A DNA stretch of 64,000 nucleotides from Pseudorhodobacter antarcticus. Its GTDB lineage: Bacteria; Pseudomonadota; Alphaproteobacteria; Rhodobacterales; Rhodobacteraceae. Both the position numbers and the translations under genes were made by a program. Under the pieces are notes generated by a model. That model did no database searches and had not been told where the DNA came from. It worked only from the letters and a program-made list of their open reading frames with translations. Of this stretch, positions 61,913 through 64,000 are shown one piece after another. Where the stretch lies: NCBI RefSeq assembly GCF_900110135.1, contig NZ_FOCO01000017.1, positions 1 through 64,000 of the forward strand, written 5' to 3'. Each line of letters opens with the position of its first letter. Position 1 is the first letter of the stretch.

Positions 61913-62647
61913 CTAATCGGGCACCACCAGCCCCACCATCGGCCCCATCGCAAAGCCGAAATCGTTGCGGCGCAGATCGGTGGAAAACAGCCGGCTGATC
62001 TTGCCATCGAAATACAGCGCGTTGGGCGTGGCCAGCGCATCGCGAAACAGGCGGCCAAACTGTGCAAAATTCACCGCACGCCCCGAAATGGCAAAAATCG
62101 CCGTGCGCCCATCCGCCGACACGCCCACCCCGTTGCGAATGAACTGGCTGTCGCTGGCGGGTAAAAACCGCGGGTGCAGCGCGCCGTCAATCACCAGCAT
62201 TGGGCCAGATTGGGTGGCATATTGGCAGGCGGGTGCCGCCGCCACAAAAGCCCGCGATTCGATCACCGAAAACGTATCGCCAATGCAAAACACGCCATTG
62301 GGCAGCAGGCCAAAATTGCCGGGGCCGTCGCGCGTCACAATCCGCGACCGTTCCACGCCGTCCGTCACCAACAGCCCCACGGGCGCGCGGTCGGGGTGGT
62401 ACATGCCAGCGTTCATCGCAAAGCGCAGGGTTTTGCCCTGCGGTTTCAACACGTCATTCACGCGGCCAAAACTGCCCAGCACGGCCCCCGCATCATCGGC
62501 ATGAAACAGGCGCAGATCGGCCCCTGCGGTCACGGTGCAAATGGTAAACGGGGTATCTTCAAACGTGATATTTTCGCATGGCACATCGGCCAGCGCTGGG
62601 GCACCACAGACCAGCGCCAGCGCGCAGGCCCATACCGCCTTAAGCAT
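61913..62647 (-). CDS. Phosphodiester glycosidase (NAGPA-domain) exported protein
   Basis: The 244-aa protein has a signal peptide (MLKAVWACALALVCGAPALA), then RFAMNAGMYHPDRAPVGLLV, NFGLLPNGVFCIGD, ATQSGPMLVIDGALHP and NGVGVSADGRTAIFAIS, matching the NAGPA-like family of uncovering enzymes. Bacterial members cleave phosphodiester-linked sugars in the periplasm. It is inserted between rbfA and truB; its start overlaps the rbfA stop by 8 nt, so it is translationally coupled. Confidence 0.85.
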   Translation of the reverse strand: MLKAVWACALALVCGAPALADVPCENITFEDTPFTICTVTAGADLRLFHADDAGAVLGSFGRVNDVLKPQGKTLRFAMNAGMYHPDRAPVGLLVTDGVERSRIVTRDGPGNFGLLPNGVFCIGDTFSVIESRAFVAAAPACQYATQSGPMLVIDGALHPRFLPASDSQFIRNGVGVSADGRTAIFAISGRAVNFAQFGRLFRDALATPNALYFDGKISRLFSTDLRRNDFGFAMGPMVGLVVPD

Positions 62648-63062
62648 CGCTGTCGGGGGTATCATCGCGGGCCGCCACATCGCGCTGCACCCGTTCGTCT
62701 GACAACAGGCGGCGGGTTTCATCCAGCTGGTCAAACGTAATATCGCGGCGAAACCGCAGTTCGGGCACATGTTTGATCACCATGCCTTTGCTAACGTGGT
62801 GGCGCAATTCGCCTTGATGTTTGGCCAGCAGCGCAATCGCCACCTCCACATCTTTGCCACCCAGCGGCATCACATGCACGGTCGCCACGCGCAAATCGGC
62901 AGACATTTGCACCTCACCCACGGTGATATAAATCCGGTTCAAATCCGGGTCATGCACATCGCCACGCGACAGCACTTCGGATAAAATCCGGCGGATCAAT
63001 TCACCAACACGAAGTTGGCGCTGCGATGGCCCCTTGGCCGAGGATAGGTTTTTATGTGCCAT
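62640..63062 (-). CDS. rbfA: 30S ribosome-binding factor A
   Basis: The 140-aa KH-like protein begins MAHKNLSSAKGPSQRQLRVG and has LIRRILSEVLSRGDVHDP, ITVGEVQMSADLRVATVHVMPLGG-type core and PELRFRRDITFDQLDETRRL. It binds helix 1 of 16S rRNA during 30S maturation and cold adaptation. The ATG at 63062 is the standard start. Divergent from dapB with 107 bp between starts. Confidence 0.95.
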   Translation of the reverse strand: MAHKNLSSAKGPSQRQLRVGELIRRILSEVLSRGDVHDPDLNRIYITVGEVQMSADLRVATVHVMPLGGKDVEVAIALLAKHQGELRHHVSKGMVIKHVPELRFRRDITFDQLDETRRLLSDERVQRDVAARDDTPDSDA

Positions 63063-63169
63063 ACCCCTCCACATAGGGCGAAACCCTGCGCCCCGCAACG
63101 GGCATCGCCAAGTTGTGTGCGCGGCTGCGACGCGTTACACAGGGCAAAAGATGCATGTGGGGGTGTGAT

Positions 63170-63970
63170 ATGGCCGATGTTCCGGGGCTGGTGGTAACAG
63201 GCGCATCAGGCCGTATGGGCCAAATGCTGGTCCGCTTGATCGGCGCATCCGACCGGGCGCGGTTGGTGGGTGCGGTGGAACGCGTGGGCCATGACTGGGT
63301 CGGGCGCGATATTGGGGTTTGCATGGGCGGTGCGCCAATGGGCGTTTTGGTGACGGATGATGCCGGGGCCGCGTTTCAGGGCGCCCAAGCGGTGATTGAT
63401 TTTACCGCCCCTGCCGCCACCGTTGCGTTTTCCGCGCTGGCCGTGCGCGCAGGCATTGTCCACGTCATTGGCACCACAGGGATGGAGGATGCGGATATCG
63501 CCGCGCTGACCCCCGGCGGCGTCACCATCCGCGCGGGCAATATGTCGCTGGGTGTGAACCTGTTGGTGCAACTGACCCAACGGGTTGCGGCCGCCTTGGA
63601 CGCCGATTGGGATATTGAGGTGGTGGAGGCGCATCACCGCATGAAGGTTGACGCCCCATCCGGCACCGCCTTGATGCTGGGCCAAGCGGCGGCGGCGGGC
63701 CGTGGCGTTGCGCTGGCCGATGTGCGCGACAGTGGCCGCGATGGTATCACAGGCGCTCGGGTGCGGGGCGATATCGGTTTTACTGCCATTCGGGGTGGCG
63801 ACATTGTGGGCGAACATGATGTGATTTTCGCGACTGAAGGCGAGCGTATCATTCTGCGCCACCTTGCCACCGACCGCGCCATTTTTGCCCGTGGTGCCCT
63901 GCGTGCCGCCCTTTGGGGCCAATCGCAACCCCCCGGCGCTTATGATATGATGGATGTGTTGGGGCTGTAA
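63170..63970 (+). CDS. dapB: 4-hydroxy-tetrahydrodipicolinate reductase
   Basis: The 266-aa enzyme of the lysine/diaminopimelate pathway has the Rossmann loop [32 protein letters not shown], and the active-site signature [20 protein letters not shown], with the catalytic His and Lys. [19 protein letters not shown] is the conserved C-terminal block. The ATG at 63170 gives [11 protein letters not shown]; upstream frame codons are not needed. The last 30 bp of the window hold nothing recognisable. Confidence 0.97.
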   Translation: MADVPGLVVTGASGRMGQMLVRLIGASDRARLVGAVERVGHDWVGRDIGVCMGGAPMGVLVTDDAGAAFQGAQAVIDFTAPAATVAFSALAVRAGIVHVIGTTGMEDADIAALTPGGVTIRAGNMSLGVNLLVQLTQRVAAALDADWDIEVVEAHHRMKVDAPSGTALMLGQAAAAGRGVALADVRDSGRDGITGARVRGDIGFTAIRGGDIVGEHDVIFATEGERIILRHLATDRAIFARGALRAALWGQSQPPGAYDMMDVLGL

Positions 63971-64000
63971 CGCCCTAAAACTGATCCAACCCCTGGCGCG

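Overview
The window is GC-rich chromosomal DNA from an alphaproteobacterium, most likely a marine Rhodobacteraceae (Roseobacter group) member. The main reasons are the regB / senC-regA-hvrA / ahcY neighbourhood, the tsaE-amgK-murU-addB-addA-trxA run, a mcl1-type malyl-CoA lyase of the ethylmalonyl-CoA pathway, a TctCBA transporter, N-terminally anchored RTX proteins, and short family-typical proteins (DUF1244, DUF2853). Almost everything from tRNA-Thr at 883 rightwards reads as core genome. The taxonomic placement is inferred from gene content, not from a phylogeny.

Layout. 1-882 is the edge of a mobile region: the 5' part of an IS110-family transposase, a strongly structured non-coding segment just upstream of it that fits a bridge (guide) RNA, and an island-type tyrosine integrase cut short at the IS end. 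The integrase lies against the 3' end of tRNA-Thr(CGT), a typical island attachment site. 1049-4508 (minus) carries hemY, a Mic60/mitofilin-like gene and hemD; 4555-7262 (plus) carries tsaD-gpsA-YciI-EVE. 7342-11235 is a tctC-tctB-tctA operon ending in an overlapping aroE-like gene. 11495-17263 has a DUF2853 gene, ahcY, an HD hydrolase and the redox regulatory cluster hvrA-regA-senC opposite regB, followed by a membrane PAS protein without a kinase domain. 19022-27836 is the tsaE-amgK-murU-addB-addA-trxA run (t6A modification, peptidoglycan recycling, double-strand break repair).

27873-34911 holds mcl1, a dipeptide/N-acyl-Glu epimerase paired with a D-amino-acid transaminase, a large RTX protein, DUF1244, pyk and a small membrane protein. 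35032-39617 holds rpmI-rplT, an SGNH lipoprotein, pheS, aroC and an AEC carrier. 39722-44808 has a GGT-like hydrolase, an RsbW/STAS partner-switch pair, a thiolase, a fRMsr-type GAF protein and an RluA-type pseudouridine synthase. 44965-45612 is an AT-richer sulfotransferase interrupted by one in-frame amber codon. It is followed by a rhomboid-fold protein that seems to lack the catalytic Ser/His, trpS, a VOC protein, a YegD-like Hsp70, a class IV aminotransferase, a UspA protein and an L,D-transpeptidase. 52076-52493 is the only gene-free stretch over 300 bp and contains three strong inverted repeats. The right end has an aldehyde dehydrogenase, a 1-Cys peroxiredoxin, rpsO, a Wza-like lipoprotein, pnp, DUF1643, a second RTX protein, then truB, a phosphodiester glycosidase and rbfA on the minus strand, and dapB.

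The most interesting signals are the IS110 leader RNA candidate, a short intergenic motif (GGTATTT..CCAAG..GAA) that recurs in several gene gaps, the AroE-like protein translationally coupled to a TctCBA transporter, the pseudo-rhomboid, and the two membrane-anchored RTX proteins. No CRISPR array, rRNA or prophage structural gene is visible.
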